In this document: one piece after another, positions 50,940 to 62,279 of the stretch
Layout of the letters: each line of letters starts with the position of its first letter
Numbering within the stretch: the first letter of the stretch is position 1
Origin: Pseudisothecium myosuroides
Taxonomy: Eukaryota > Streptophyta > Bryopsida > Hypnales > Lembophyllaceae
Length of the DNA: 64,000 nt
NCBI GenBank assembly: GCA_951799445.1
Contig: OX637287.1
Coordinates: 49,443,724-49,507,723, forward strand
Direction of reading: 5' to 3'
Made by a program: the position numbers and the translations under genes
Notes under the pieces: model-generated
Told to the model about the DNA's origin: nothing
Database searches by the model: none
Seen by the model: only the letters and a program-made list of their open reading frames with translations

Positions 50940-52296
50940 GTAGAAGGAAACCCTAGACCAAATCTGCAAAGGGTTACTTCTAATGCATGTTTTGATGCTC
51001 GGAATAAATTTCAGAACGATTTCGGAGATGAAAGGGAAAGGGGACCTCCTGCATTGATTTGGGAGGAAGCTGCTGCAGCTCCTGTGGCCCGTTTGGATGG
51101 AGCAGCAGTCCAGATCGCACACCTTCTTTATGTGTTTGCAGGCTACGCTACCATCGATGAGGTTGTCCCCCATCTCCCTAAGCCACCCGTAATCAACACT
51201 TCTGTCACGACAATCTTGTTCATACTCAATTCAGATTCTGGCAACGACGTCTAAGGTAGAGGATACAATTTGCATCACGTTAAGCATTTTAACATCGTAG
51301 GAATTATTTTTGAGCTATGTATAGAAACTGTAGAGATATTATTCAGCACAAGAGCCGAATCTGTTAAGGTATCATTTTAATCACTATTTCCGAATTTCTT
51401 ATGCAATTTCAAGGTGGGAGGTTGGAGATCACTTTGAGAGACAGAGGGCAACCCTATTTCCATTCCCAAATCAGTGGCCATAGACATTTAGAACCCTCAT
51501 GCTTACACCCAAGTTGCTAAGTGAAGGCCTACCAAGTGTTTGAACAGATTAGTTGCTGTTGGTAACAGCGGTTTTAGGGTTTAGGTCCCGTACAGTTCAA
51601 ATTGAGTACCAGATCTACCTGAGCTCTATATTCTCAAATTTGGGATACGGAGATCATTAAGGTACCCCCCCATTCCCGACCATTGACCCATTCCCAACCT
51701 ATACTATAGGTGCACGTATTTCCGACCACGCTTAGAATGCGTTTTTTTTTCATTTTCAAGGTTGGAACTAATAAATACATGACACATGTCCCAAGTTGTG
51801 AAAAAAAAAGTGGGAAATAATGATTAGGTAAAAAGTTATTGAATGATCGGAATTGGAAGAGTCTATATATTGGCCATGGGTCCGGCGCACTTTTTGCCTC
51901 CCAAAATTCATAGTAATTTCAATTTAAGCGATAAAATTACCAATTTTTTTGCAATATGTGTCTTTTCAATTTATATACCTCTGAAAATTATTTGTTTTGC
52001 CTTCACTACTCTAGATCATGTCGAAATTCCTTATTCGGTCAGTTATGGGGGGGTTACCTTACTCTGCGCTGATTTCTGCTCCTTGCAAGTTTCTGGAGCT
52101 GGGAAATATTTACGTAGTGAGTGATTGGAGCCTTCAATTCCCTGGAGATATAATTTGCAGCAGAAGCTGCTTTCAAAGAACACAATATTATCTCTTGGCA
52201 GGTTCATACGCATGTGGACGTGTACAACTTGAGCAACAATATGTGGGAGTCGAAGATTCCAATGCCAGCGGCGATGGCGCACTCGCACTCGGAATT
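50940..52296 (+). pseudogene. Truncated kelch-repeat protein gene (two exons left)
   Basis: Segment 50940-51161 reads in frame as ...ALIWEEAAAAPVARLDGAAV.. followed by QIAHLLYVFAGYATIDE, then a GT. Segment 52202-52296, after an AG acceptor, continues in phase 0 as VHTHVDVYNLSNNMWESKIP and AAMAHSHS. Together they match the conserved first kelch blades of plant kelch-repeat proteins such as At3g27220 (AAPV-RLDGAAVQI, YVFAGYGTID, VHSHVDVYN). Similarity stops right after AHSHS, and the remaining kelch repeats are not found in the next 2 kb. The 1.04-kb intron holds the dispersed repeat at 51665-51990. Probably a gene fragment or decayed gene. Confidence 0.6.
51665..51990 (+). repeat. Dispersed repeat, copy also at 58145-58540
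   Basis: The two copies share, in the same order, CATTCCCAACC-like, GGTGCA, AAGAGTCTATA, TTGAATGAT-GGAATTG and CATAGTAATTTCAA. They differ by many indels. This copy lies inside the intron of the kelch remnant. Confidence 0.6.
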
Positions 52297-52299
52297 TCG

Positions 52300-54524
52300 A
52301 ATTTTGAATTGCGTTGGAATCACACTAGAGTCTACTTTATCATCATTACAAACACATATGTAATTGAAAATCATACAAAGAGTTTGATGTTTTCTATACA
52401 CTATATACTATCTAGTGTTGCCAACATTTGTGAAAGTTACAATTTGTATTCATTGGTGCATATAAGAAATGAACCTTCACAATTGCTCTAGAGATACTTG
52501 ATCTTATACCACTTGAATTGCTTGTATGATTTTTTGCTTGTTCTTCACCCCATTGCAAAAAAACTTTGACTATCTTCCAAAGGTTCTCTATGAAATGGTA
52601 GACAATGTATAAAAGAAATTCAAATTGTTGTATGATTTGAAATTATTCATTTTTCACTTGTTATAAAGTTGAAGTGCACTTCATTGCAATTCCAACGCAA
52701 TTTGCGGTTCCAAAATCGATTCATCTTTTAGCATGCTAGAGCTTTCTAAAGTTGATGAACTATCTAGTGAAAATTGACTGGAAAATTTGTAAGGTTCCTG
52801 TATCCAACTGTACATTTTAACAAATTAATCAGTGTTGACCAATTTTAAAGTCTATAAATAATGCCGACACCCTTAAGACAAATTTTGGGGTTCTATTTCA
52901 AATGAATTCTACAATTGAATTCCAATTTACCACTTGGATCTAGCTTCACATATATAAGCTGCACTACGACTTGCAACATGTTGACAATGAACTCCAAAAC
53001 TCACCAATGGGCTCCATCTAGAATTGCAATCTTAGCACTTCCAAAGCATTCAACAATCTTGCAAGTCCATGTGGTAGGATTTTATAACAAGGTATTAACA
53101 AACTATTTGTAGACAATCTTGCAAATCTTGGCAAGTATTTCAAAATATTGAAGTAGTCAAAAATGAATATTTGAAGTCACATTGCATATCATAAATCCAA
53201 TTGGCTCCTCCTATATAAAGAGATTACTCATTCATCTTTTCAAAATTGAAAAAAAAACATGGTTTTCATTCAAATGAATTAATAGATATATCGAAGAACC
53301 ATTGCCCATCTAGAAAAGCAATACATTTTATTAGACTTTGTTGGATGTAAAGATTTTGCAAATCCTCTAGATTTTCAAAACCCTAGACAAGTTCAACAAT
53401 TTGTATTAGAGTAGGTGGAGAAGAAAATTAACATTTTTTAATAAATATGGAATTGATCCATGCCTTGGATACCAATGATACTAGAGTGTGACCATGGAAA
53501 TGTGAGCCTATTAGCTTTAAGCATTTGTATAACGAGGTACTCTACAACCATCGAAGGTGCTCATAGTATAAATACCTTTAATATAGGTATTTATAACATA
53601 GATATCCTATAATCATAAAATATTTTATAATATAGACACTTGTAATATAGGTGTACAGACTCCTATGCTCATGTGCTCATGTTTCCAAGCTCACATAGGA
53701 ACAACTATACTTTGGATACTGCAAAGTACTACGGAGTATTTAATATCTAAGACATTGACTAAAGAAAACATATTAATTAAGACACAAGCACAAATATTTT
53801 ATTTAACTCAGTTTTCAATATTTTTGAAAAAAAATAAAAACATTGGGTGTAGATTGTTTATTACAACATTACAATCCTTGGGATTGACATTTTTCAATTC
53901 CATATCTAAATTCTTAACCATTTAGTGTTTTGAATCATTCTCTACTTCTTTCTACTTACTATTTTTTTTCTATATGTTGTACAATTCCAAATGATTTGAA
54001 ATTTTTCAAGCATATAGCCAACTTGCCTTGAAGAGTTAATCCAAAGAGTAACCACCATTTTGGACATTTTTTCATAAAAATGTGACCTTGTGAAGTGCAG
54101 CTGCCCGGATTTTCGCAGAGACAAAAAAATGATTTTTGTCAATTCAAACGCTATTATCTTACAATCCATATGGTGGAAATTTCTGAAATTTTTTCCACAA
54201 CTTTTCAAACTAGTTTACTACAAGACCCTACGGTTATATTTTTCCAAAACTGTTTTATTTCTAAAATTTGGTACTTGTATTAGAAATGGCAGTTTGGAGC
54301 GATTTTGGTGAAAATATAGTCTGTGACCTTTAGGGGTGATACATGATTTTGTGGGTGATTCTTTGGGGACCACACGTCTTGTTTCACACCATAGACAACG
54401 GCACAAGGCACACTAGTGTATGTATCTAAAGATGTGTAATACATTGGATCAGTATGTTACAGTTGAAAGGTATTGGTTACAAACTCTAATAATAAGTTCC
54501 GAAGTTAATAATAAGTCAAGATAT
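52300..54524. other. AT-rich transposon-derived DNA
   Basis: No gene. About 53860-54325 is an inverted copy of about 59165-59640 (for example CAAGCATATAGCCAACTTGC here versus its near-complement there), both being parts of the TTAA family. The segment ends near 54330 with a degenerate TTTAGGGG terminus. Confidence 0.5.
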
Positions 54525-56935
54525 TTATGCAGACCTAATAGAAGCGCAAAAAGTAGTGATTGTAACATCGAAAGGGACCAGACCCCATACAGGTGGCAAA
54601 AGACGCCAATAAGTTTTGCAGTCTTCCAGAGAAACCTGTGCCAGGAGGAGCTCCCTATCTCCGACGCAGACATAGACCAAATTCTCATCCACCAGAAACG
54701 TCAAGGGCATAAAACGTTCTCTTAGTCCTTCGAGCAAGGCGGCCCATTCGCTGGGCATCAATCCAATCTGAATCAAGCTAAGGGTCTTCAAATCAACTTT
54801 CCAGAGCTTCATTGCAAAGTGCCCATTAGTATTATCTCGACATAACCCAGCCACCACGAGTGTTGTCCCGATAGCCATGATGCGGCTGTATATCAAATCT
54901 ACGGGACACACCAACTGGATGGAAGCCCACTGCTTGGTGTAAAAATCCAGAAAGTGAATATGGACTCTGTCAACTCTGAATTTGTCAATTGACGACACGT
55001 AGAATTTGTTGTCGCACACTACTCCTGACATGAACGTCGAGGAGTTGTATTCCGAGAATTCCTCCGGCAGGTCACCATAGGACTCCCAAGTACCTGCAAT
55101 CGTCATTGAAAGTGCCATGACAACAAAACTCAAGCAAAACTAAGAGGCTTAAAGGAAGGGGTGTTTGCACTTCGAATTAAGAATGACATTAGCAAAGTAA
55201 ATCCAATGTAAATGTATACCTAACTTCATTCGTAACACTTCTTAACACCAAGCACAAACATGCCTATACCAGACTAGAAGAATGGTAAGAAAAAATGAAG
55301 AACACTTTTCTTCATTTGGGCAAGCTTCAGACATCCTATATGGCATTGAAGAGCAAAGTGTTCTACTCCCAAGTATTACTGCTTGGAAGTCCATAACACA
55401 GAGAGAATTTTACTTGTTATCCATGCCATGTGGATTAGACTCAGCGGAAGTGATGCAGTGCGATCACACTGATCAAGCCTTCATGCCAAGTCTGAATTTC
55501 AAGGAACCACGTCACACTCTCAAACAAAACATAAAACCTATTGCTCCATGTGAGCCTTTCAATCAACCAAAAAGTAAAAATCAAGTTCCAAATTCAATGA
55601 AACGACATGGCATTACGTCCAATAACGTTCGCGGGCCACCCATTTCTCGAAGGTTATCTAATCCATTAACAGAACACTGAATGCCGGGTGTTAAAAAACT
55701 CATAGATTCCCGCTGTACAAAACTGGGTTAACAAACTATAATGCTAATAACTATATGACTCATTCATGAAACAAAACAATGACTCATTCATGAAGAGAGA
55801 TTTTACTTTGCAAACAAGTCTCCCACACAGCATTACAACAGAAGTATAAAGCCATGATCAATTAATGGCATAGACAGAGAACTGCAAACCACTTACCAAT
55901 TTCAGAATCAAAGACCTCCACAGCCCCCCTGTGTCCAGCCCTGTCGTCATCCCTGAATCCCGACCCCCCGCCTGCCACCACCACTTTATGCCCCATGCCA
56001 GCGCCCAGGGCCACACTCACCACCGGGAACGACCGGGGGAACGTCATGACGGGAGTCTCGTACCACGTCTCTCCAAAAGACTCAACCGAGGACGTCGAGC
56101 TCATCAGCTTGTACAAAAGCCTGTCCTCACCAGGCCCAGCAACGGCGAACACCACTCCACTGGCACCTGCAATCAAGAATATTCACACTTAGTTTAGATT
56201 TCAATCTATAGTTAACGTTTATACAGAGGAGACGTTTGGTACAGATTTCAATCTATAGTTCTTGTTTAACAGCTCTTGCATTTTCTCTAGTTCTCTAGTT
56301 CAATCTCTAGTTCTAACGTTTATACAGAGGAGAACGATAACAACTCTTGTAATTTCAGTGCGTTCAAAAAACAATATTAAAAAACAAGGTGTATGGTCAC
56401 CATTTCCAGCACCTGTTAAAGAGGCGTCGTTATGAGCCGGTAACTGCAGAGCCGGAAGTGTGACCCACGCATTGTTCTCCATATCATACGCAAATCATTG
56501 CGACTTGCTAAGACCCAGACAGCTGATTCCACAACAAACCAGACGCGGTTTAGGGTTTAGCTCCTTCTGCAAAATATCGAACTCCGGTGTGCTGGTCACC
56601 GACGCCCATCGCTTGCACACTTTCTTCGCGGCCTTGAGGGGAAACAGAGGCAGCCTGGCGAGGATGTGCTCCAGAATGTCGTCGCTTAGGTTCCGAAACG
56701 GATCCTCACTACTAACCAATTTGCTGGCAATGGTTAGGGTTCCGCGCTTCAAGGTTATCCGTCCTAGTCGCTCGGATAAAGGCCGAAGCGTTCTGGCTGG
56801 CCGTCCTTCAATCCTCCTCGCAATGGAAGCAGCGCAATCGTTTGTTGGTAACCACGATGGCCTTACGTCGTCCATCATCTCCGACTGCATCTGCTTCGGA
56901 AGAGCATTGTTGAGATCATCCGTGAAAGAATCCAT
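54525..56935 (-). pseudogene. F-box/kelch-like protein gene interrupted by one in-frame UGA
   Basis: Exons 56935-56413, 56166-55897 and 55093-54525 have clean GT-AG ends and consistent phase. They read through 454 codons with a single internal TGA at codon 147 (56497-56495) before the terminal stop. An F-box lies at residues ~81-120 (LSDDILEHILARLPLFPLKA, CKRWASV). After the UGA come kelch-like or beta-propeller segments (FAYDMENNAWVTLPAL, HKVVVAGGGSGF, GAVEVFDSEIG, WESYGDLPEEF). Intact relatives would be SCF ubiquitin-ligase substrate receptors. As read, translation yields a 146-residue F-box-only product. Restart at the ATG of codon 152 or splicing of a 96-nt in-frame segment (GTTTGT...CTGCAG) could give other forms. 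The rest shows no decay, so the lesion is recent, tolerated, or a sequence error. Confidence 0.75.
55155..55270. mobile_element. Diverged palindromic MITE-like copy in F-box gene intron 2
   Basis: The left arm contains GGTGTTTGCACTTCG. The right arm near 55245-55265 (AACACCAAGCACAAACATGCCT) is its imperfect complement. The arms resemble those of the 6556-6683 element. It lies between 55897 and 55093. Confidence 0.4.
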
Positions 56936-56973
56936 GGTTGCAAACTCGGGCGGTCAATCTGCAGAAGCTCTGC

Positions 56974-57312
56974 TCTGTGTGCAAAATAAGGTCTACAAAA
57001 CTGGAACGGGAAGAAGAAGAAGAAGATGGCGCCCGAATTCGAACATAGCCAGAGCCAGGGTTTCAAAACAAAGCAGGAATTGAAGCTCACAGTAAGAATC
57101 CCATTGAACTTGAAAACGATTGAAATTGAAAGCTCTAAGAAATCTGTGTGCAAAATGAGGTCTACAAAACTGGAACAGGAAGAAGAAGAAGAAAATGTCG
57201 CCCGAATTCGAACATAGCCAGAGCCAGGGTTTCAAAACAAAGCAGGAATTGAAGCTCACACTAAGAATCCCATTGAAATTGAAACCGATTGAAATTAAAA
57301 CCTCTCAGAAAT
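56974..57312 (+). repeat. Tandem duplication, two 170-bp units
   Basis: Unit 1 is 56974-57143 and unit 2 is 57144-57312. Both begin CTGTGTGCAAAAT-AGGTCTA and contain CCCGAATTCGAACATAGCCA, GGGTTTCAAAACAAAGCAGG and AAGAATCCCATTGAA. They differ at about ten positions. It starts 38 bp upstream of the F-box gene's start codon, so it forms the proximal promoter or 5' UTR. Confidence 0.92.
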
Positions 57313-58144
57313 GCAAGAAGGCTCCATTGCTACAGAGAAGAAGCGGATGCATTGCTCCAGCTCAAGAAGGTTGCTGACGCTCTCAATAAGCTTCACTACA
57401 GTAGAAGCGCCATTGTAGCGAGAGAATTTTTTGAAGTGAACGCCGACTGCAAGAAAGATCAGCAGCTGTAATAACTTCATGAGGTGATGAGGTTCATTGG
57501 CACAAGTGCCTGCCGCAATGTCAGAGTCCTCGGCTCTTGTGCTCAACATGTGCACAAGCAGGACGTTAAAACCCGTCCCATAACGAAGTGGGACCAGCAG
57601 GGTGGATTTACTCCGCGGGAGAAAGCAGGAATTTTTTATTTGCCACATATCATAATATTTGCAAAATGTGAATTCACATTTGCAAGCCAGAGACCCCAAA
57701 TTAAGGTAGGAGGTCCAGAAATGGAGTTCTAAGCGCTGAAACTGAATTTTGGGGAGGTAAAACATCTTGAAATATTTTTCAGTAAATTTTCCTTGAAAGA
57801 CAAGTGGAATTGAAATCTAACCCATGTTGTTTCATATTTTTGGACCTTTGTGGAATTAGTTAGAAATTTTTGAAGTTGGAAAAAAGTGGTCATTTGTGGT
57901 CATCAAAAGCGACCACCTCCTGAAATGTGCATAGGTGGTACATTGAAGAAAGCAAAATGTACCTTTGAGTCATGTTTGCTTTTAATGCCCGCTCCGTTTT
58001 ACAGCCTCCTACTTTATCTGAGAGTGGGTTTTGAATATACACAACACTTCACAAAATAGAAGACTTTTTCTTTACTTTTACCCCAGAAAACACAAGTGTT
58101 GGCCCTTTTGAGGACGGATTTAGTGTCTTGTATGTGCATATGTT
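57313..58144. other. Intergenic DNA with a dispersed repeat
   Basis: A short plus-strand open frame to about 57471 (containing ALLQLKKVADALNKL) is unrecognised. About 57765-57965 is a direct repeat of 26660-26865. Confidence 0.4.
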
Positions 58145-58540
58145 ATGGTAGAACCAACCATTCCCAGCCCACACCCAACTTGTAGGGTGCAACCATTTCC
58201 AACCAAGGCTAGAACAAATTTCCAACCCAAGCTTGGCATTTTTTTTTTGTCCTTTTCAAGGTTGGGACTAATAAGATCATTGAATGTGTCCCGAAGTAGT
58301 GAGCAAGAAAGTAGGAAGTAGTTGTTAGAAGAAAATTGTGTTATGTTGAACTCAACGCAGTTTTCTTCTAATGTGTAAGTGGAAAAGTAGTTCTTGAATG
58401 ATTGGAATTGAAAGAGTCTATACATTGGGTATTGGTTCAAACCAACTTTCGGCTTCTAAAACTCATAGTAATTTCAACTCTCAAGGCATAAAATTACTAA
58501 AAACATTTGTAATCCCTATGATTTCTATTTTCCTACATGA
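58145..58540 (+). repeat. Dispersed repeat, copy of 51665-51990
   Basis: Direct-orientation relative of the segment in the kelch-remnant intron, sharing AAGAGTCTATA, GAATGATTGGAATTG-like and CTCATAGTAATTTCAA-like words. Non-coding. Confidence 0.6.
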
Positions 58541-58954
58541 CAAAATTCTACATGCCTTATACTACTATAGAACATACGCATAATTGTGTAAGTGGTCAAC
58601 TATGGGTGGAAATTTATAGGCAAGAATCTATAGTGGTTGTTTCTAACAAAGGTCGCAAATACATGCTATTCCCTTATTGGACCTTAAGAAAGTCGGCATC
58701 ACAACCTAGAGGGTGATGAATTATGTCTTCAAGGGCTCTATGAAATGAATGAGGTGCATTCAAATATGTTGAAAAATAGATTTATGCCTATTCTTCAACA
58801 ACATGACTAGCCTTGTCATCCTAAGCTTCAGAATTTTTTTAACAAGGTCTTGAATCAATTTATACCGGAATAGACAAGACAAATGAAAACTTGCAAAAAT
58901 AAAGGTTATATGTTTTTTTTCTCAAGCCATAGTTTTTTGTGCCTACAATACTCT

Positions 58955-59130
58955 AGACCTACATTCTTAATCCACACCTTAAATTAGATTGTTTATTTGT
59001 TTTATTTGTTATAATGAGAGGTCTAGAACCATAAGTCACGTTCTTGGTAGCATTTGAAAGCTTTCTACAAGGAAGGGTACATTGACTCTATTTTGTGACA
59101 TTTGGACCTACGGTGTAGAAATTATGGATT
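58955..59130 (+). repeat. Third copy of the 47.45/47.71-kb dispersed repeat
   Basis: Contains TTCTTGGTAGCATTTGAAAG and a CTACAAGGAAGGGTACA stretch followed by GTGACATTTGGACCTACGGT, aligning with the 47708-47860 copy. It directly precedes the TTAA element starting at 59150. Confidence 0.55.
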
Positions 59131-59149
59131 TTTGAGTTATTTTTGGATC

Positions 59150-60536
59150 TTAACCCCTAAAGTTCTTTGACTATATTTTCACCAAATACGCTCTAAAGCT
59201 ACCATTTCTAGTATAAGTACCAAACTTTAGAAAAAAAAACATTTTTGACACATGTCACTGTAAAATCTTGTCTTATGCTGGTTTAAGAAGATTTGAAAAA
59301 AAAATCAGAAATTTCTACCATGTGGATTGCAAGATATTAGCATTTGATTTGACAAAAATTCTTTTTAGACCTTGCAAAAAAGAGGGCAGCTATACTTCAT
59401 AAGGTCACATTTGTATGAAAAAACATCCATGTTGGTGGTGCTACTTTGAACTCATTCTTCAAGGCAAGTTGGCTACATGCTTGAAATTTTTCAAATCATT
59501 TGGAATTGTACAACATATAGGAAAAAAATAGTAAGTAAAAAGAAGTAAGTAGAAAGAAGTAAAAAATGATTCATAATGCTAAATTGTTAAGAATTTAGTT
59601 ATGGAATTGAAAAATGCCAATCCTAATGGTTGTAATGTTGTAATAAATAATCTACATCCTATGATTTTACTTTTTTTTCAAAAAAAAAAATTGAAAATTG
59701 AATTAAATAAAGGACTTCAACTATTGTGAAGATAAGAGATTGAGTCTTTGTCAAAACGTAGGAATTGTATTCAAAGTAGAATTTAAGGCCTCATTTTGTT
59801 GAATGCATCATTGCAATCCATCATAATTGAGTGTGCAATTTTTGATGAATATTTTGAGAATGAAAAAGGCGCTCTGGGTTATTACTTCACATCTTCATAT
59901 CTTTTTTTCCACACCTCTAAATGATTTGAAAAAAATTGTACATTCACATCTTGGTGATATATAGTTGTATAAAAAAAATTAGAGTTTTTGAAGTACTTTT
60001 GAACATTCCAATTTCAACATTCCGATTTCAGTATATATAAAATCCGAGTTTGAAAATGATTGATTATGATTTTTCTATTCAGGATTTTGTGCAAAGGTAT
60101 CCATTGCAATCTTGACTTTCTATGGTGCAATCTTGAAAGCTCTTGGAAATGAGCCTCAAATACACTAGATCTTGGAGGAAAAATCACATTAAAAATTCAT
60201 TTAAGAAAATTGTAGAGTAGAATTTGAGAAGCTATAAATTGATTGGGGTTAAGCATGTTAGGTCCTTTAACCTCATATTTTTTTTGTTGGTCAACTTTTT
60301 AGATTTGGCATGTGAAAAGAGGGTTGAAAGACTTCAAGTCACCTTTGGAGTTTTAACACCCTCATGTTCAAGCATTATAATCTTTCAATTTATAAGTAGT
60401 ATTGTTGTGTTTTCTTTACCTATAACATGTCTAGTTTGAATTTGTACGGTTACAACTTATCAAAATGTTGTCTTTTTGTTCAATTTAGAACAAATTCCAA
60501 GAAGTTCAGAAAAGGCCTTGGGCATTTAGGGGTTAA
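59150..60536. mobile_element. TTAA-flanked piggyBac-like non-autonomous element (P4, longest)
   Basis: A 1387-bp element from TTAACCCCTAAAGTTC at 59150 to GGGCATTTAGGGGTTAA ending 60536. The left third resembles P3 (45.4-45.7 kb) and, inverted, 53.9-54.3 kb; the right third resembles P5 (25.8-26.1 kb). No transposase frame longer than about 70 codons was seen. It appears to be the fullest copy of the family in the window. Confidence 0.75.
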
Positions 60537-61106
60537 ACACTAGTGGTCCTTTAAAGGTTAAGGTTTGTTTTATTTAATGTACTTGAGCCTCTAGGAGTCA
60601 TAGAGAGCCTCTGAGCTCTTAAGCAACATGTAAGGAAAATAGTGAAGTACATCTAAAATCATCCAAACAAGCATCTATTCATGGTTTACTATATCAAGTC
60701 ATTTAAGTCTAAAAAAAGGAATTCAAGGTTGTTTTTTTAACAGTCAATTTTGGAACACCCAAATAAAGAAAGTACCAATTTTTTTAAGTGCTATATTCAG
60801 GTGTATACAAATCAACGACAATAGGCTTTCATAACATATGTTGTACATTTTAGGCAAGAATCTATAAGGGTCTGTGTAAGAAACTGGAGTTGAAATTAGG
60901 TGCAGTTTGGTCACCTTTAGAAATTACTAGTGCACATAATTTAAGTTTAATTACAGTTCAGTTTAAGTCTAAAAACTTAAACCTTCTAAAGTGTGACCGA
61001 ACTACACCTAGGTTACCTTAATTGCAGCTTTTAGAAATTTCTATTTGTACTGTACACAGAGTTTGCTTTGTGCTTGTAATTAAATATGTTTAGATTAAAC
61101 ATGTTT
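60537..61106. other. AT-rich intergenic DNA, no gene seen
   Basis: No gene, RNA or clear repeat recognised on either strand. Confidence 0.5.
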
Positions 61107-61892
61107 AGAAAGTTCTAGACTCACTTCTAGCGTAGATGATTCCTTCGGATGAGGGCATTGGTTGATAGAACGGCGCTCGCATTGATTGTGCCGCAGCATG
61201 CAGCTCGCAATTTTCCTGGCACAGATTTCTATTTGCAATGTCTTCTTCATCTGCGTTAAGCTTCATTTCTTGAAAGAGAGAGAATCAATTCACTGTTGCT
61301 GGATCTCCCAGCAATTGCAATGCTGAAGTCGATTACATGTTACGAGATGACTGAAACCTCGAATACCGGCGTACCAAAAATTTCGTGACTGATGATCAGA
61401 ATTTCACGGCGCAAGGTAGCCTCTCGCTTGTCTTAATTGTCTTGTTTTGAGGAGCCTCGCGAAATCTTTAATTAGAGAGACTTAACGCATAGTTGTTGCT
61501 GCTTAGAAAGTTCTAGAATTCTAGAGCAGACGGATGAGGGCAAAGCATAGAACGGCGCTAGCATTGATTGTACGTACCGCAGCATTCAGCTCGCAATTTT
61601 CTTGGCACAATTTGCTATTTGCGGCATTGTCTTCTTCATCTGCGCTAATTTCTTGAAAGACAGGGAACCAAGTACTGTTGTAGTGCGGTCCACTTTGCTG
61701 GATCTCTCAGCAATGCTGAAGTCAATTATATGTTACAAGATGACTGAAACCTCGAACACCGGCTGGCGTATCACAAATTTCGTGATTGATTAGAACTTCA
61801 CGGCGCAAGGTAACCTCTCGGGTGTCCTAGTTGCCTTGTTTTGATGAGCCTCGCAATTTAATTAGAGAGACTTAACGCATAGTTGTTGCTGC
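61107..61892 (+). repeat. Tandem duplication, period ~396 bp, upstream of the CW gene
   Basis: Unit 1 is about 61107-61503 and unit 2 about 61504-61892. Both begin AGAAAGTTCTAGA and share GAACGGCGCT, GCATTGATTGT, TTGTCTTCTTCATCTGCG-like, GATGACTGAAACCTCGAA, TTCACGGCGCAAGGTA and GAGACTTAACGCATAGTTGT. They are ~85% alike by eye, with small indels. The array ends about 390 bp before the CW-protein start. Confidence 0.92.
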
Positions 61893-62279
61893 TTGAAAAA
61901 CAGTAGTACCTGCGAGTTTCTTTATAGCGCGCCTGCTGTGAGTTTGTTGTGCATGCGTTTGAAATCTTCAATTGAAGCTTCTTATTGATTACTATTCACA
62001 GCATTCTACGAAAATTTGAAATTTAGAGAGTAGGACTAGTTGTTCAAGGCGATAATGTTTGTTTAAATCACGATGCCTGCGACGTCTTTTTAGTGTCCCT
62101 GTGTGTGAGTACCCCGTATATGCCGTTGAATTTTCGAGCGTTGTGTTAGTGTTGCTGAGTTTTTTAGGGACTGCCTACTCACAATTCGGCGAAATTTAGA
62201 AACAAGGATGACTTATTGAAGTCGCTAAATTATTTCGTGTGATTTCTTTCTTAATGTGAAGAAATCAAGAAAGGTGGAG

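Noticed and set aside
55282..55680. 132-codon plus-strand open frame
   Set aside because: It lies inside intron 2 of the minus-strand F-box/kelch gene and has no recognisable similarity.
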